From Sulfurovum sp. (GTDB lineage Bacteria > Campylobacterota > Campylobacteria > Campylobacterales > Sulfurovaceae), in the NCBI GenBank assembly GCA_021166685.1, contig JAJPEU010000005.1, positions 30,023 through 94,022 on the forward strand: a stretch of DNA of 64,000 nt, given 5' to 3'. Position numbers and translations under genes: made by a program. The notes under the pieces were generated by a model, which did no database searches, had not been told where the DNA came from, and saw nothing but the letters and a program-made list of their open reading frames with translations. This document shows, piece by piece, positions 10,063 through 20,273 of the stretch (position 1 is its first letter; each line of letters begins with the position of its first letter).

Positions 10063-10328
10063 ATGCCCTAATCTATGCTATCGTACAGACTCTGCATACG
10101 GTTATCTCGCTTTATATCTGGATAGTCATTATTGCCGCTTTGCTTAGTTTTGTCAGGCCTGATCCTCGAAATCCTATTGTGCAGATACTTTACCGTTTGA
10201 CAGAACCTGTTTTCCAATGGATAAGAGACAAATTGCCCTTTGTTGTTTTTTCCGGCATTGATCTCTCTCCGTTGATTGTAATTTTAGGATTGCAGCTTAT
10301 AGATAATTTTATGATGGCTTACTTTTAG
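10059..10328 (+). CDS. YggT family membrane protein
   Basis: VRPDPRNPIVQILYRLTEPVFQWIRDKLPFVVFSGIDLSPLIVIL. Confidence 0.88.
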   Translation: MNALIYAIVQTLHTVISLYIWIVIIAALLSFVRPDPRNPIVQILYRLTEPVFQWIRDKLPFVVFSGIDLSPLIVILGLQLIDNFMMAYF

Positions 10329-10336
10329 GAACAGAT

Positions 10337-11896
10337 ATGAAAATTCGTGCTATTTATGTTGCCGCAGCTATTGTATTGACCTTGGGCACAATAAGTCTGA
10401 ATGCAAAAACATTTGAGTATCGACAAATACACAATATGCCAAAAAGCATAGAAAAAGATTATTATATCTGGCGTTTTTTATCTCAAAGCACCACGACTGC
10501 CTCGGAAGCAAAATCCATTATTCAAGAAGCCAGTTTTCTCAACAAAAAGCTGCGAGAAGCCTATAAACGAAAAACGGGCTTAGCCCCTCAAGTGCTGGCA
10601 GCAAGTGCACCCGTAAGACGCAAGGCAACCGAGACTGAAAAACAACAATGGAAAGCCAACTACCAAAAACTTCAGGCACTCAAACAAGGCAAGCTTATTG
10701 CTCCGGCATGGGTAGCAAGCACACCGCAAATGGAGTGCTATCTTTTTAATAATTGCGGACACACCATACGCAAACAAAGATTTGACAAGCTACTCTCCTC
10801 AAAAGAATATCGACTCATGACCATGGATGAAAAATTTGACCAAAGCATTCGGATCATACTCTCCGAAAATTTGCCCAAACTGCGCCAGTCACTGATGCAG
10901 CCGCCGGCAGAAGGCAATCTTATAGCCCCGCAAACACATTTTAAACTCGGCCTTTATGCACTTTCGCAAAATAAGCCTAAAATTGCATTGCTTTATTTTG
11001 GACAAGCCAGAAAAAAATTTACCGAAAGAAAAGACAAAGATAAAGCTAATTTTTGGCTCTATCTAGTCAGCAAGGATAAAGGATATCTAAAAAATCTGCT
11101 CAACAGCTATCATATCAATATTTATACACTTGCTGCACGTGATATCATGAAGATGAAATACCCAAAGACAATCACTCCAAAGCTTTCCCCTGCCCGTATT
11201 GGTCATTTCAACATACAAGATCCTATTCATTGGGCTGCGCTTAAAGAAAAACTCTTTTCGGGCAGATACAACCTGCAGCATTTAGCTGATGAATACAAAT
11301 CTGACGAAACTATCGGACCTTATACTTACATCAAAGCCAAAGCATCAAACTTTAAAGAATCATACTTTCCAATGCCTTACCGCAATATAATGAAAAATCT
11401 TAGCCCAAAACGCCAAGCACTTTTGTATGCAATCGCCAGACAAGAGAGTCGTTTTGTGCCCGCTTCGGTTTCACGTTCATTCGCACTCGGCATGATGCAA
11501 ATCATGCCATTTTTGGTCGAAGACATAGCTATGAAAAAGGGTGAAAAGATAGACCTGGATGAAATGTTTAACCCCTACAAAGCTTTGGATTATGCCAATT
11601 TTCATTTAGACTATCTTACCAGCTATCTTTATCATCCGCTTTTTGTCGCGTATGCATATAATGGAGGCATAGGGTTTACCAAAAATCTTATTACAACACA
11701 AAAGTATTTTAGACCCGGCGCCTATCAGCCTTACTGGAGCATGGAGACCATACAAAACGAAGAAGCAAAAGAATACGGCAAACATGTGCTTACCAACTAT
11801 GTAATCTACATGAACAAACTCGGGCAACCTACAAGACTTTTACCCTTTTTTGAGTCGCTCACCACGCCATCAAAAACAGACAGGTTTAGACAGTAA
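10337..11896 (+). CDS. Soluble-type lytic murein transglycosylase
   Basis: YAIARQESRFVPASVSRSFALGMMQIMP...NPYKALDYANFHLDYL...VAYAYNGG. Confidence 0.92.
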   Translation: MKIRAIYVAAAIVLTLGTISLNAKTFEYRQIHNMPKSIEKDYYIWRFLSQSTTTASEAKSIIQEASFLNKKLREAYKRKTGLAPQVLAASAPVRRKATETEKQQWKANYQKLQALKQGKLIAPAWVASTPQMECYLFNNCGHTIRKQRFDKLLSSKEYRLMTMDEKFDQSIRIILSENLPKLRQSLMQPPAEGNLIAPQTHFKLGLYALSQNKPKIALLYFGQARKKFTERKDKDKANFWLYLVSKDKGYLKNLLNSYHINIYTLAARDIMKMKYPKTITPKLSPARIGHFNIQDPIHWAALKEKLFSGRYNLQHLADEYKSDETIGPYTYIKAKASNFKESYFPMPYRNIMKNLSPKRQALLYAIARQESRFVPASVSRSFALGMMQIMPFLVEDIAMKKGEKIDLDEMFNPYKALDYANFHLDYLTSYLYHPLFVAYAYNGGIGFTKNLITTQKYFRPGAYQPYWSMETIQNEEAKEYGKHVLTNYVIYMNKLGQPTRLLPFFESLTTPSKTDRFRQ

Positions 11897-11930
11897 TTTT
11901 TCTGTTAGACGATAAAAATATTCCTAAAAA

Positions 11931-11953
11931 CAAAAGGCTTAATCCGCCTTTTG
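11931..11953 (-). terminator. Hairpin terminator of the lipoprotein gene; stop codon is in the loop
   Basis: CAAAAGGC-TTAATCC-GCCTTTTG; on minus strand followed by TTTTTAGG. Confidence 0.6.
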
Positions 11954-12463
11954 AGTCAATACATATTTCGCCACTTTCGCAAAATGTAGTGTGCCTCTTG
12001 TATATTTTTTGCTTTCAAATACAAGATCAAAGCTTTTGCTTTTCACGTAAGGAAAAGTCATCAGATAGTAACTTCCCCACTCTGTTACAAAAGAGATATC
12101 TTTCAGCCTGGTGTCTTGCTGGTTGAGTTTTTGTATCTCTTTGGGGGGCTGGCCATTAAGCGTAAGCGCATATTCTGACTTTGCAAAATCATCATTCTCC
12201 ATTCCGTCTTCTGCATAGATCCCAATGATAAAAACTTCATCTCTTTCGTCTTTTTTATTCAATGTCTGAGTGTGAAGATACGTTACAACAAGAAGCGCTT
12301 TGGTCTCCCCTGCCAAATTGTAAAGCTGAACCTTCTCGGTCTTACTCAAATTTTTATGAAAAACCTTGTGTTTTTCAAATTCCTGAACAAGGGATACTTC
12401 TTCTTTTTGCGTACAAGCCGTCAGGAAAGTTGCTGCGATGACCATAAATGTGATATTGCGCAT
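11939..12463 (-). CDS. Hypothetical lipoprotein
   Basis: MRNITFMVIAATFLTACTQKEE lipobox. Confidence 0.7.
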   Translation of the reverse strand: MRNITFMVIAATFLTACTQKEEVSLVQEFEKHKVFHKNLSKTEKVQLYNLAGETKALLVVTYLHTQTLNKKDERDEVFIIGIYAEDGMENDDFAKSEYALTLNGQPPKEIQKLNQQDTRLKDISFVTEWGSYYLMTFPYVKSKSFDLVFESKKYTRGTLHFAKVAKYVLTQKAD

Positions 12464-12514
12464 CGACCCTCCTTTATTGTGACGATTTTAACATAGTTTC
12501 AATAAAGTTTTAAG

Positions 12515-12520
12515 TATAAT
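12515..12520 (+). promoter_or_regulatory. Putative -10 of mobB
   Basis: TATAAT 84 nt upstream of mobB start. Confidence 0.4.
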
Positions 12521-12603
12521 CTTTTTTATATAAAACTCCCGATGATACCCCAAGACAGTCTTTTGGTGCGGGGGTGTAAAATCTAGAGAAGGAAACCAAT
12601 AAA

Positions 12604-13101
12604 ATGCACAAAAGAGTTGCAGTAGCCTTTACGGGTCCATCAAACAGCGGCAAAACAACGCTGATTGAAAAAATTGCAAAAGAACTAATTAAAAAGTATA
12701 AAGTTGCCATTATTAAAAATGACCCCAAAGACAAAGCAAAATTTGATATTGAAGGAAAAGACAGCTATATCTTTTCACAAACAGGTGCCGAAGTGGTTGT
12801 CACCTCACCTGCCCGCACTACCTACTTTTCGCAAAAAGAAAAAAATTTAGATGATATTATTCACATGATAAGAGATTTTGATATCCTGCTTGTGGAGGGG
12901 CTAAAAACACTTCCGCTTCCGCGCATTGCTATTTTCAGGAACAAGATAGATGAAAGCTATTTTGATTGCAGTGAAGCCATCGCAATTGACGATTCAATCG
13001 ATATCGGCTGCTGTACTGTACCTTCATCCATAGATATTCTTGATCTCAATGATACAAATGCAATCATTGAGTGGATCAATCATCACGCCAAAGAGGTATA
13101 A
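12604..13101 (+). CDS. mobB: Molybdopterin-guanine dinucleotide biosynthesis protein MobB
   Basis: [61 protein letters not shown]. Confidence 0.92.
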   Translation: MHKRVAVAFTGPSNSGKTTLIEKIAKELIKKYKVAIIKNDPKDKAKFDIEGKDSYIFSQTGAEVVVTSPARTTYFSQKEKNLDDIIHMIRDFDILLVEGLKTLPLPRIAIFRNKIDESYFDCSEAIAIDDSIDIGCCTVPSSIDILDLNDTNAIIEWINHHAKEV

Positions 13102-13952
13102 TGCAAACTATTTTCAACACCATTAAAACTATTGCTCTCAAAATAGATCACGCCATAAAAACAGAAGATCTCGGATACAGCAACACAGAAAATTCTTCGG
13201 GTGAAGAACAGCTCAAACTGGACGTAAAAAGCGACTACATCGTTGAACAGGCTTTCATGGAAGTCTCCATCGTTAAAGCACTGGTGAGCGAAGAAAAAGA
13301 AGGGATTTTAGAGATAAACAAGAATGGAAAATACACGATCTGCTATGATCCTCTTGACGGCTCCAGCTTAGCTGATGTCAACCTTTCTGTCGGATCTATT
13401 TTTGGTATCTATGAAGGGGGGCTTAAAGGCGAAAATCTCGTTGCATCAGCATATATTGTCTATGGACCGCGCATTGAACTCATGGTTGCTACCAAAAAAG
13501 GCAAACCGCTTCATTACAGAGCTCAGGGAGAAGAGTTTAATCTCATTGGTGAAGTTTCATTGGATCAAAAAGGCAAACTTAATGCGCCGGGTGGCACACA
13601 ACAAAACTGGAGCAGCAGCCACAAAAACTTTATTGATGATCTTTTTGCAAAAGGATACAGACTGCGTTATTCCGGAGGCATGGTGCCAGACCTTCATCAA
13701 ATTCTGCTTAAAGGCGGCGGGCTCTTCTCTTATCCGGGGACTTCTGATAAACCGGAAGGTAAACTCAGACAGCTTTTCGAAGTTATCCCTTTTGCACTTA
13801 TGTATGAACAAGCAGGAGGCAAAGCAATCAATAGCAACGGTGTCAGACTTCTTGAACTTATCCCCGAACATCCCCACGACACCACCCCTTGCTTTTTTGG
13901 TTCAGACTATGAGATAGAAGCACTTAAAAAAGCGTATGGGGTCAAAGCCTAA
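13101..13952 (+). CDS. fbp: Class I fructose-1,6-bisphosphatase
   Basis: [55 protein letters not shown]; start moved to 13101. Confidence 0.94.
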   Translation: MQTIFNTIKTIALKIDHAIKTEDLGYSNTENSSGEEQLKLDVKSDYIVEQAFMEVSIVKALVSEEKEGILEINKNGKYTICYDPLDGSSLADVNLSVGSIFGIYEGGLKGENLVASAYIVYGPRIELMVATKKGKPLHYRAQGEEFNLIGEVSLDQKGKLNAPGGTQQNWSSSHKNFIDDLFAKGYRLRYSGGMVPDLHQILLKGGGLFSYPGTSDKPEGKLRQLFEVIPFALMYEQAGGKAINSNGVRLLELIPEHPHDTTPCFFGSDYEIEALKKAYGVKA

Positions 13953-14161
13953 TGCAAGAAAATGCGCAAAAGAAAGTACCAAATCAGTGGGAAATCACAC
14001 TAGGCAAAAAAAAAGAAGAGCTGCAAGCCTGTCAAGCTTCACGCGAGCACAGCAGCTGTCTTAAGTGTGAGCTTGTCTTAAAATGTGAACTCAGAGACGC
14101 CTATGTTATAAGTGTTTACGAAAGTATGAACAAAGGAGAAAGCGGAGGATTTGAGTTTTAA
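13952..14161 (+). CDS. Small Cys-rich conserved hypothetical protein (CX8CX2CX5C)
   Basis: ACQASREHSSCLKCELVLKCELRDAYV; ATG overlaps fbp stop (TAATG). Confidence 0.75.
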   Translation: MQENAQKKVPNQWEITLGKKKEELQACQASREHSSCLKCELVLKCELRDAYVISVYESMNKGESGGFEF

Positions 14162-14403
14162 TCTTTTATAAGATTTAATTTTTGTGCTCTGGTCATCTTT
14201 TTTTTAATCTCGTGTTCTCTTCTGGAAGCACTGCTTCTGTCTTCATATATTTCACTATACACAAGTGTCACAGGCCGTCTGCACATTGTATATTTTGCTC
14301 CCCTTGAAGAGTGATTGTGTTCATCAATACGTCGCTGCAACTCTGTAGCGATACCTGTATAAAGCGTGTCATCTGCACATCTAAGAATATAAACATGATA
14401 CAT
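14158..14403 (-). CDS. GIY-YIG nuclease superfamily protein
   Basis: YHVYILRCADDTLYTGIATELQRRIDEHN. Confidence 0.93.
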   Translation of the reverse strand: MYHVYILRCADDTLYTGIATELQRRIDEHNHSSRGAKYTMCRRPVTLVYSEIYEDRSSASRREHEIKKKMTRAQKLNLIKD

Positions 14404-14412
14404 AAAAGTATT

Positions 14413-16059
14413 TTAATTGCTCTTTGTATTGAGTATGCTTTTTGCATGGATCAATGCTTTTTCGAAAGACTTCGATATATGATTTTCGCCTATCAGTGAG
14501 ACGATATTGTGCTGTTTTAAGTCTTTGTATACTTTATCGTTGGTTCCGGACATTATTATGGTAACTCCGGCATTTTTTAATGTTTTTATAGTTTCTTCAA
14601 GATTATGAAGGGCGGTTGAATCAATAAAGGGAACATGGCGCATACGGATTATCAAAATGCTACTTGAAAATCCAATATTTTTTATCGTTTCTGCATATTG
14701 TTTTGCTGATGCAAAAAAAAGCGGTCCGCCTATCTCATAAACGGCAATCCCCTCAGGAATACTGGAGTAATTTTCTATTTCGTCGCTGTCTGTATTTTCC
14801 GGGATCATTCCTCCGATATCGGCCATACGTTTCATAAACAAAAGTGAAGCCAAAACAACGCCGACCTCTATGGCAATGGTTAAATCCACCAGCACCGTCA
14901 AGAAAAAGGTAGAAAGCAAAACAGCTATATCAAACGGTGAACCTCTCAGAATAGATACAAAGGAGCGCCATTCGCTCATATTATATGAAACAACGATAAG
15001 TATGCCGGCTAGACATGCCATCGGAATGAGTTTTGCCAAATCCGCAAACAAAATCATTATTAAAAAAAGTGTTAAAGCGTGAACTATGCCGGCAACAGGA
15101 GTTCGTCCCCCATTTTTTACATTTGTTGCTGTTCTGGCAATCGCGCCGGTTGCCGGAATTCCGCCAAAAAAAGGCGTGACCACATTTGCTATACCTTGCG
15201 AAATCAATTCAGTGTTTGAGCGATGGTTTGACCCTATCATGCCGTCAGCAACAACGGCTGAGAGCAATGATTCTATGCCGCCCAACAGAGCGATCGTAAG
15301 TGCCGGGGCAATATACATAGACAGATTGCTCAAATCAAAATTCGGGATGCTAAAACTGATAGTACTCGGGATTGTCCCAAAAAAAGATTCTATCGTTGAG
15401 ACCGGAATATCTGCAACACTCACTATGGCGGTAATGGCAATAATGGCAATAAAAGAACCCGGAACGATTGTGGTTATTTTTTTAGAATAAAGTACAATTA
15501 AAATCGTAATGATAGTGATAGCAACAGCATAAAGATTGGCCTCTTGAATATGAGAAAAATAAATTTGCCATTTTTGTAAAAACTCTGAGGGCAGTTTTTC
15601 TATATTCAATCCAAAAGCATCTTTGATTTGTGTTGAAAAAATAACAACGGCAATTCCGCTTGTAAAACCAACAATGAGAGGATGAGGAAAATATCTTAGC
15701 AATGCGCCAAGTTTCAAAAGCCCAAAAATGATCAAAATAATTCCGGCCATAATAGTAGAAATAATAAGCCCGTCAATACCATACTGTTCAACTAGCGCAT
15801 AAATAATAACCACAAAAGCGCCGGTTGGACCTCCGATTTGAACTCTGCTCCCTCCTAAAAAAGAGATAAGAAAACCGGCAATAACTGCAGTAACCAATCC
15901 TTTTTCAGGAGAAACACCCGAAGCAACAGCAAAAGCTATGGCAAGAGGAAGAGCAACAATGCCCACAATAATGCCTGCAAATACATCCGACATGATTTGC
16001 TCTTTGGAAATACCTTCTTTCAAGAGAGTAAAAAGCTTTGGTTGAAAAATATTTTTCAT
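14413..16059 (-). CDS. SulP family anion transporter with STAS domain
   Basis: DVFAGIIVGIVALPLAIAFAVASGVSPEKGL...GGSRVQIGGPTGAFVV; C-term STAS; start at 16059 preferred. Confidence 0.92.
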   Translation of the reverse strand: MKNIFQPKLFTLLKEGISKEQIMSDVFAGIIVGIVALPLAIAFAVASGVSPEKGLVTAVIAGFLISFLGGSRVQIGGPTGAFVVIIYALVEQYGIDGLIISTIMAGIILIIFGLLKLGALLRYFPHPLIVGFTSGIAVVIFSTQIKDAFGLNIEKLPSEFLQKWQIYFSHIQEANLYAVAITIITILIVLYSKKITTIVPGSFIAIIAITAIVSVADIPVSTIESFFGTIPSTISFSIPNFDLSNLSMYIAPALTIALLGGIESLLSAVVADGMIGSNHRSNTELISQGIANVVTPFFGGIPATGAIARTATNVKNGGRTPVAGIVHALTLFLIMILFADLAKLIPMACLAGILIVVSYNMSEWRSFVSILRGSPFDIAVLLSTFFLTVLVDLTIAIEVGVVLASLLFMKRMADIGGMIPENTDSDEIENYSSIPEGIAVYEIGGPLFFASAKQYAETIKNIGFSSSILIIRMRHVPFIDSTALHNLEETIKTLKNAGVTIIMSGTNDKVYKDLKQHNIVSLIGENHISKSFEKALIHAKSILNTKSN

Positions 16060-16482
16060 CTTAATCTGCCTGTTTTTTATAATGGGAATTATATTACAAT
16101 TGACTAAAAAATTGAGACACCCCATAAAAAATGATTGATTATTGTTTGCATGTTCAGCTGCCTGTGATAAACGAACATTATATAAATACCAAAACAATTC
16201 ATTAAAATAAAAAAAGGTTTACGAGATTTTATAGTCGGTTTCTGTTTGGCAAAATTTTTAAGTGAAAGCATCACCCATAATACTCCGGCAGCCAATGAGA
16301 TTTCTACACAAAAACTTTTCTGTAAATCGGCAAGAGAAAAACAAAATTAAGAATGAATAAATAGCGATAATATCAGATCATTTTAAATGCTTTACCCACA
16401 CTACAGCATCATTTAGTTAAAATATCTATCAAATTTACACTACGTAAACCAAAAACTCATTTGTTTAAGGAAATGCTACACT

Positions 16483-18441
16483 ATGCCTTGTTATAAAAAT
16501 GTCTACATTACAACCCCTATCTACTATGTCAACGATATTGCACACATCGGTCATGCTTACACAACAATCATTGCAGATACTCTAGCACGCTACTCCCGCA
16601 TGAGCGGCCTTGATACTTTCTTTCTTACCGGCACTGATGAACACGGGCAAAAAATCGAAGAGTCAGCCAAAACCAAAGGAAAAAGTACACAGGCTTATGC
16701 TGATGAAATCTCTGCAACCTTTAAAAACCTTTGGAATGATTTTCATATCTCCTATGATAAGTTTATCCGAACCACAGATCAGGACCATAAAACAGGTGTG
16801 CAAAAAGCGTTTTCTGTCATGTACGAAAACGGAGATATCTATAAAGACGTTTATAAGGGGCACTACTGCATCTCCTGTGAAACTTTTTTTCCAAAAACAC
16901 AGCTTGTCGATGACGAGTTTTGTCCAGAATGCGGCAAAAGCACAGTCATTGTAGAAGAAGAGAGTTATTTCTTTAAGCTTTCAAAATACCAAGACAAACT
17001 TTTAGAGTGGTATCATAATAACCCCGACTGCATCCTTCCAAAAAGCAAGAGAAATGAAGTGATTCGTTTTGTAGAAGGAGGACTGGACGACCTCTCTATC
17101 ACACGTACAAGCTTTGACTGGGGCGTAAAACTGCCCGAAAACTTGAATGACCCTAAACATGTCATGTATGTATGGCTGGATGCTTTAATGAATTATGTTA
17201 CAGCACTGGGATACGGTACAGATGAGAAAAATATGCACTACTGGCCCGCACATGTGCACCTTATAGGAAAAGACATATTGCGTTTCCATGCGATTTATTG
17301 GCCGGCATTTTTGATGAGCCTCGGCCTGCCTTTGCCAAAACATATCGCAGCACACGGATGGTGGACAAGAGACGGCGAAAAGATGAGTAAATCCAAAGGC
17401 AATGTTGTAAATCCAAGAGAAGTAGCCGATGCTTATGGCTTGGATAATTTTCGCTACTTTCTGCTTAGAGAAGTGCCTTTTGGAGGAGACGGCGATTTCT
17501 CCCAGAAAGCCCTCATAGACCGCATTAACTCAGATCTTGGCAATGACCTTGGCAACCTGCTCAACCGCCTTACGGGCATGAGTGAAAAATATTTTGAAGG
17601 CAACGTCAATTGTACCGATGTCAATAAATTTTATCAGGCCGAACTCGACGAAATGGAAGCTTCTTTAGAAAAACTTGAACCTATGCTTTTTGAAATGCAA
17701 ATCCATCGATACCTTGAGGAGCTCTGGAGACCGCTTTCAATAGCAAACAAAGCAATCGACAGATATCAGCCATGGACACTTATGAAAGAAGGCAAAACCG
17801 AAGAGGTTATGGCACTCAATGGGCTTGTAGCGGTTATTCTTGCCAAAGTGTCCACCATGCTCTACCCTGTGATGCCTGAAACCTCTGTCAAGATAGCAAA
17901 TGTACTGTGTTTCAAGATAGACCATGCAAGCTGGAATCATCTCATTAAGCAGAAAAATCTCCTAAGTTCTTTTGTACTTGAAAAGATACCTCCTCTATTT
18001 CCCCGCATTGAAGAACCTCTGCTTGCACAGACTGGATCTGAAAATAAAAAGAGTGAAGCAAAAGCGGCAAGGAAAGAAGAACAAAAAACAACGGAACAAA
18101 AAAATGAAGGTATTGCACTTATAGGCATCGACCAATTCTTTCAGACTTCACTGAAAGTAGGAACCGTCATAGAAGCCGAAGAGGTACCTAAAAGCAGCAA
18201 GCTTCTTTTGCTTCAGGTCGATATAGGCGAAGAAAACCCGCGACAGGTTGTCGCAGGAATTAAAGAATGGTATAGTGCCGAAGATATTCTCGGTACCCAA
18301 GTCTGCATGGTTGCAAACCTTAAACCTGCAAAACTTATGGGCCTAAAAAGCGAAGGCATGCTTCTTGCGGCCAAAGACAGCGAGGGACTCTCCCTCATCC
18401 GCCCGGAAAAACCAAAAACAGCGGGCACCCCCATAGGATAA
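16483..18441 (+). CDS. metG: Methionyl-tRNA synthetase with C-terminal EMAP/Trbp111 domain
   Basis: ITTPIYYVNDIAHIGHAYTTI, GEKMSKSKGN, LKVGTVIEAEEVPKSSKLLLLQVDIG. Confidence 0.97.
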   Translation: MPCYKNVYITTPIYYVNDIAHIGHAYTTIIADTLARYSRMSGLDTFFLTGTDEHGQKIEESAKTKGKSTQAYADEISATFKNLWNDFHISYDKFIRTTDQDHKTGVQKAFSVMYENGDIYKDVYKGHYCISCETFFPKTQLVDDEFCPECGKSTVIVEEESYFFKLSKYQDKLLEWYHNNPDCILPKSKRNEVIRFVEGGLDDLSITRTSFDWGVKLPENLNDPKHVMYVWLDALMNYVTALGYGTDEKNMHYWPAHVHLIGKDILRFHAIYWPAFLMSLGLPLPKHIAAHGWWTRDGEKMSKSKGNVVNPREVADAYGLDNFRYFLLREVPFGGDGDFSQKALIDRINSDLGNDLGNLLNRLTGMSEKYFEGNVNCTDVNKFYQAELDEMEASLEKLEPMLFEMQIHRYLEELWRPLSIANKAIDRYQPWTLMKEGKTEEVMALNGLVAVILAKVSTMLYPVMPETSVKIANVLCFKIDHASWNHLIKQKNLLSSFVLEKIPPLFPRIEEPLLAQTGSENKKSEAKAARKEEQKTTEQKNEGIALIGIDQFFQTSLKVGTVIEAEEVPKSSKLLLLQVDIGEENPRQVVAGIKEWYSAEDILGTQVCMVANLKPAKLMGLKSEGMLLAAKDSEGLSLIRPEKPKTAGTPIG

Positions 18442-18443
18442 TA

Positions 18444-19424
18444 ATGAAGATAGAAGACATCGTAAACCTCACAGAGGGAACCCTTACCAATATACCAAAA
18501 GTACAAGCTGTAGAGGCTGCAACCGTGTATCCTTCCAAGGTGGAGCATGGGGATCTTTTTTTTTCCTCAAGTCAGGAAGAGATAGATATCGCTATTAAAA
18601 ACGGCGCTTATGCAATTGTCTATGATAATGAAAACATCATTAAAAACGATGAGGAAATCGCATGGATTAAAGTAAGCGATATCCAGCTTGCAGCGTTCAA
18701 GCTTATCCGTTATGCCATCATCAAAAAAGAGGCGAAATTCTTTCTGCTTTCACCGCATGAAATGAGTTTTTTGAAGATGATACTGCTGCAAAAAAGCAAT
18801 ATCGCTTTCATTGCCAATGATTGGCGCAAAGCATTTGAACAGATACTCAACTCAAATGATTCACTTTTTGTAGGAATAAATAAAGAGCTGATGGAGCTCA
18901 TCAAGCCTGACGTACAAAGACTTGAAAGCGACGTAGAAGGCTATGCCATTTCTGATACTCTTTTTAGAACTACTTTTAAAGTAGGAGGTTACGCCTATCA
19001 AGAGAAAGAACTAATCCCCTTCCACCTGGAATATCTGCTGCGTGTCGTTGCTTTTTGTGAGTCTTTCTCGCTTCCTTGTTCTATCGATCGCGTCAAATAC
19101 ACTAAACATTTTATCCCGGTATTTATCGACGGGTCACTCAAAAGCACTCAAGCGAGCAAAAGCGATAAGGTGGCAATATTTTGCGATAATATTCCGGATA
19201 TTATCAAGGCCAGAGAGTATATCAGACACAGCAATACTTGGGTAAAAGGCATTGTACTTACACCGCCTAAAACTAAAGTAGAAGGTATTGACCGTCCGCA
19301 CTGGTTTAAAACTGAAGAAGAAGTGAGAGAGATACTCAAAAGTATTCACTTTAATTATGCATTCATCTACAATGCAGACAAAAGCATCCTCAATACGATC
19401 CAACAAGAGTATAGTCTATTTTAG
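18444..19424 (+). CDS. Hypothetical protein with MurF-like N-terminal domain, no Mur-ligase P-loop
   Basis: VQAVEAATVYPSKVEHGDLFFSSSQEEIDIAIKNGAYAIVYD resembles Mur ligase N-domain; no GxxGKT motif seen. Confidence 0.6.
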   Translation: MKIEDIVNLTEGTLTNIPKVQAVEAATVYPSKVEHGDLFFSSSQEEIDIAIKNGAYAIVYDNENIIKNDEEIAWIKVSDIQLAAFKLIRYAIIKKEAKFFLLSPHEMSFLKMILLQKSNIAFIANDWRKAFEQILNSNDSLFVGINKELMELIKPDVQRLESDVEGYAISDTLFRTTFKVGGYAYQEKELIPFHLEYLLRVVAFCESFSLPCSIDRVKYTKHFIPVFIDGSLKSTQASKSDKVAIFCDNIPDIIKAREYIRHSNTWVKGIVLTPPKTKVEGIDRPHWFKTEEEVREILKSIHFNYAFIYNADKSILNTIQQEYSLF

Positions 19425-19481
19425 ACGATATTCTTTCGCTGCTCTTGCTTTTTCTAGTTTTTCGTCTTTTTATTTCATGGA

Positions 19482-20159
19482 TTAAATTTCGCCGGATTCA
19501 AATAGGTTGCAAATTTTAGTGGAATTTTTCCTAATCACTACTGTATTTTTTCCGTTATTTCCCACAAGCCGGCAATTAAACCGTTCACTGAGTACCATAA
19601 ACGTCTTAGCTGTAAAAAAAACAATATGTGTTGTGTCATGATGATAGTACCAATGCAAAAAATCTTCTCTATTGTTGGTATGAAACTGCGTTTGTATTGC
19701 CAGTATTCCATTGTCGCTCAATCGATTTAAAAGCCTCTCAAAGACTAATTTGGGATGATGCAAATGCTCAAACACTTCTGTCGAAACAATAAGATCGTAT
19801 TTTTTATTTTTATCAAATAAATCTGGATGATAGATAGGATCATAATAGTCGCATACTATACTGTTTTGTGCAATCATATCCGACAAAAGAGAAGTGGCGC
19901 CGCACCCAAAATCCAATCCATTTTTTGCATGACCGGCAAAAGGCAAGACAAAATCCAAAAAGCGCTGATAGTACTCACGATATCCCGCATCATTTTTGTT
20001 GTTTTGATGCAGGTCATATCTCTTTTGCTGAACAGCCAAATCCTGATAATACGTGGGGGACTTGAAGATATATTCGCACGTTTTACAATGATAATAAAGA
20101 ATAGTTGTCCGCGGGTCCTCGAAAGATAAAGTTTCTTTACTGCAAATATGGCATTTCAA
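19482..20159 (-). CDS. Class I SAM-dependent methyltransferase with N-terminal zinc-ribbon-like Cys pairs
   Basis: MKCHICSKETL...YYHCKTCEYIF; GLDFGCGATSLLSDM; YDLIVSTEVFEHLHHP. Confidence 0.85.
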   Translation of the reverse strand: MKCHICSKETLSFEDPRTTILYYHCKTCEYIFKSPTYYQDLAVQQKRYDLHQNNKNDAGYREYYQRFLDFVLPFAGHAKNGLDFGCGATSLLSDMIAQNSIVCDYYDPIYHPDLFDKNKKYDLIVSTEVFEHLHHPKLVFERLLNRLSDNGILAIQTQFHTNNREDFLHWYYHHDTTHIVFFTAKTFMVLSERFNCRLVGNNGKNTVVIRKNSTKICNLFESGEI

Positions 20160-20180
20160 TTTTCATCCTTTTAAAACGAT

Positions 20181-20214
20181 TGTTATGTTACTATTTAAAC
20201 TATTAACAATAACA
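20181..20214. promoter_or_regulatory. Imperfect inverted repeat in divergent promoter region
   Basis: TGTTAT-GTTA ... TAAC-A-ATAACA (10 bp, one bulge). Confidence 0.4.
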
Positions 20215-20273
20215 TGCCATTTTTATTTTTCATGAAAAATTAAACGGTGTTTTCTCATAAGGATTACTATTTT

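Noticed and set aside
13375-13917. 180-aa alternative-frame ORF within fbp
   Set aside because: Out-of-frame overlap with a confidently identified fructose-bisphosphatase
14158-14161. 4-nt TTAA-type stop overlaps of convergent genes (also 36845-36848, 46077-46080)
   Set aside because: Common compact-genome arrangement; 46077 region is a short GCCTAGGC palindrome but too short to claim function
16104-16295. 63-aa hydrophobic ORF upstream of sulP
   Set aside because: No convincing ribosome-binding site or family; could be a remnant but cannot be supported
18556-18564. T9 tract (and A9 at 14006-14014) inside coding regions as possible phase-variation sites
   Set aside because: Homopolymers of 8-9 nt are common in this AT-rich sequence and the genes are not typical phase-variable surface or RM genes
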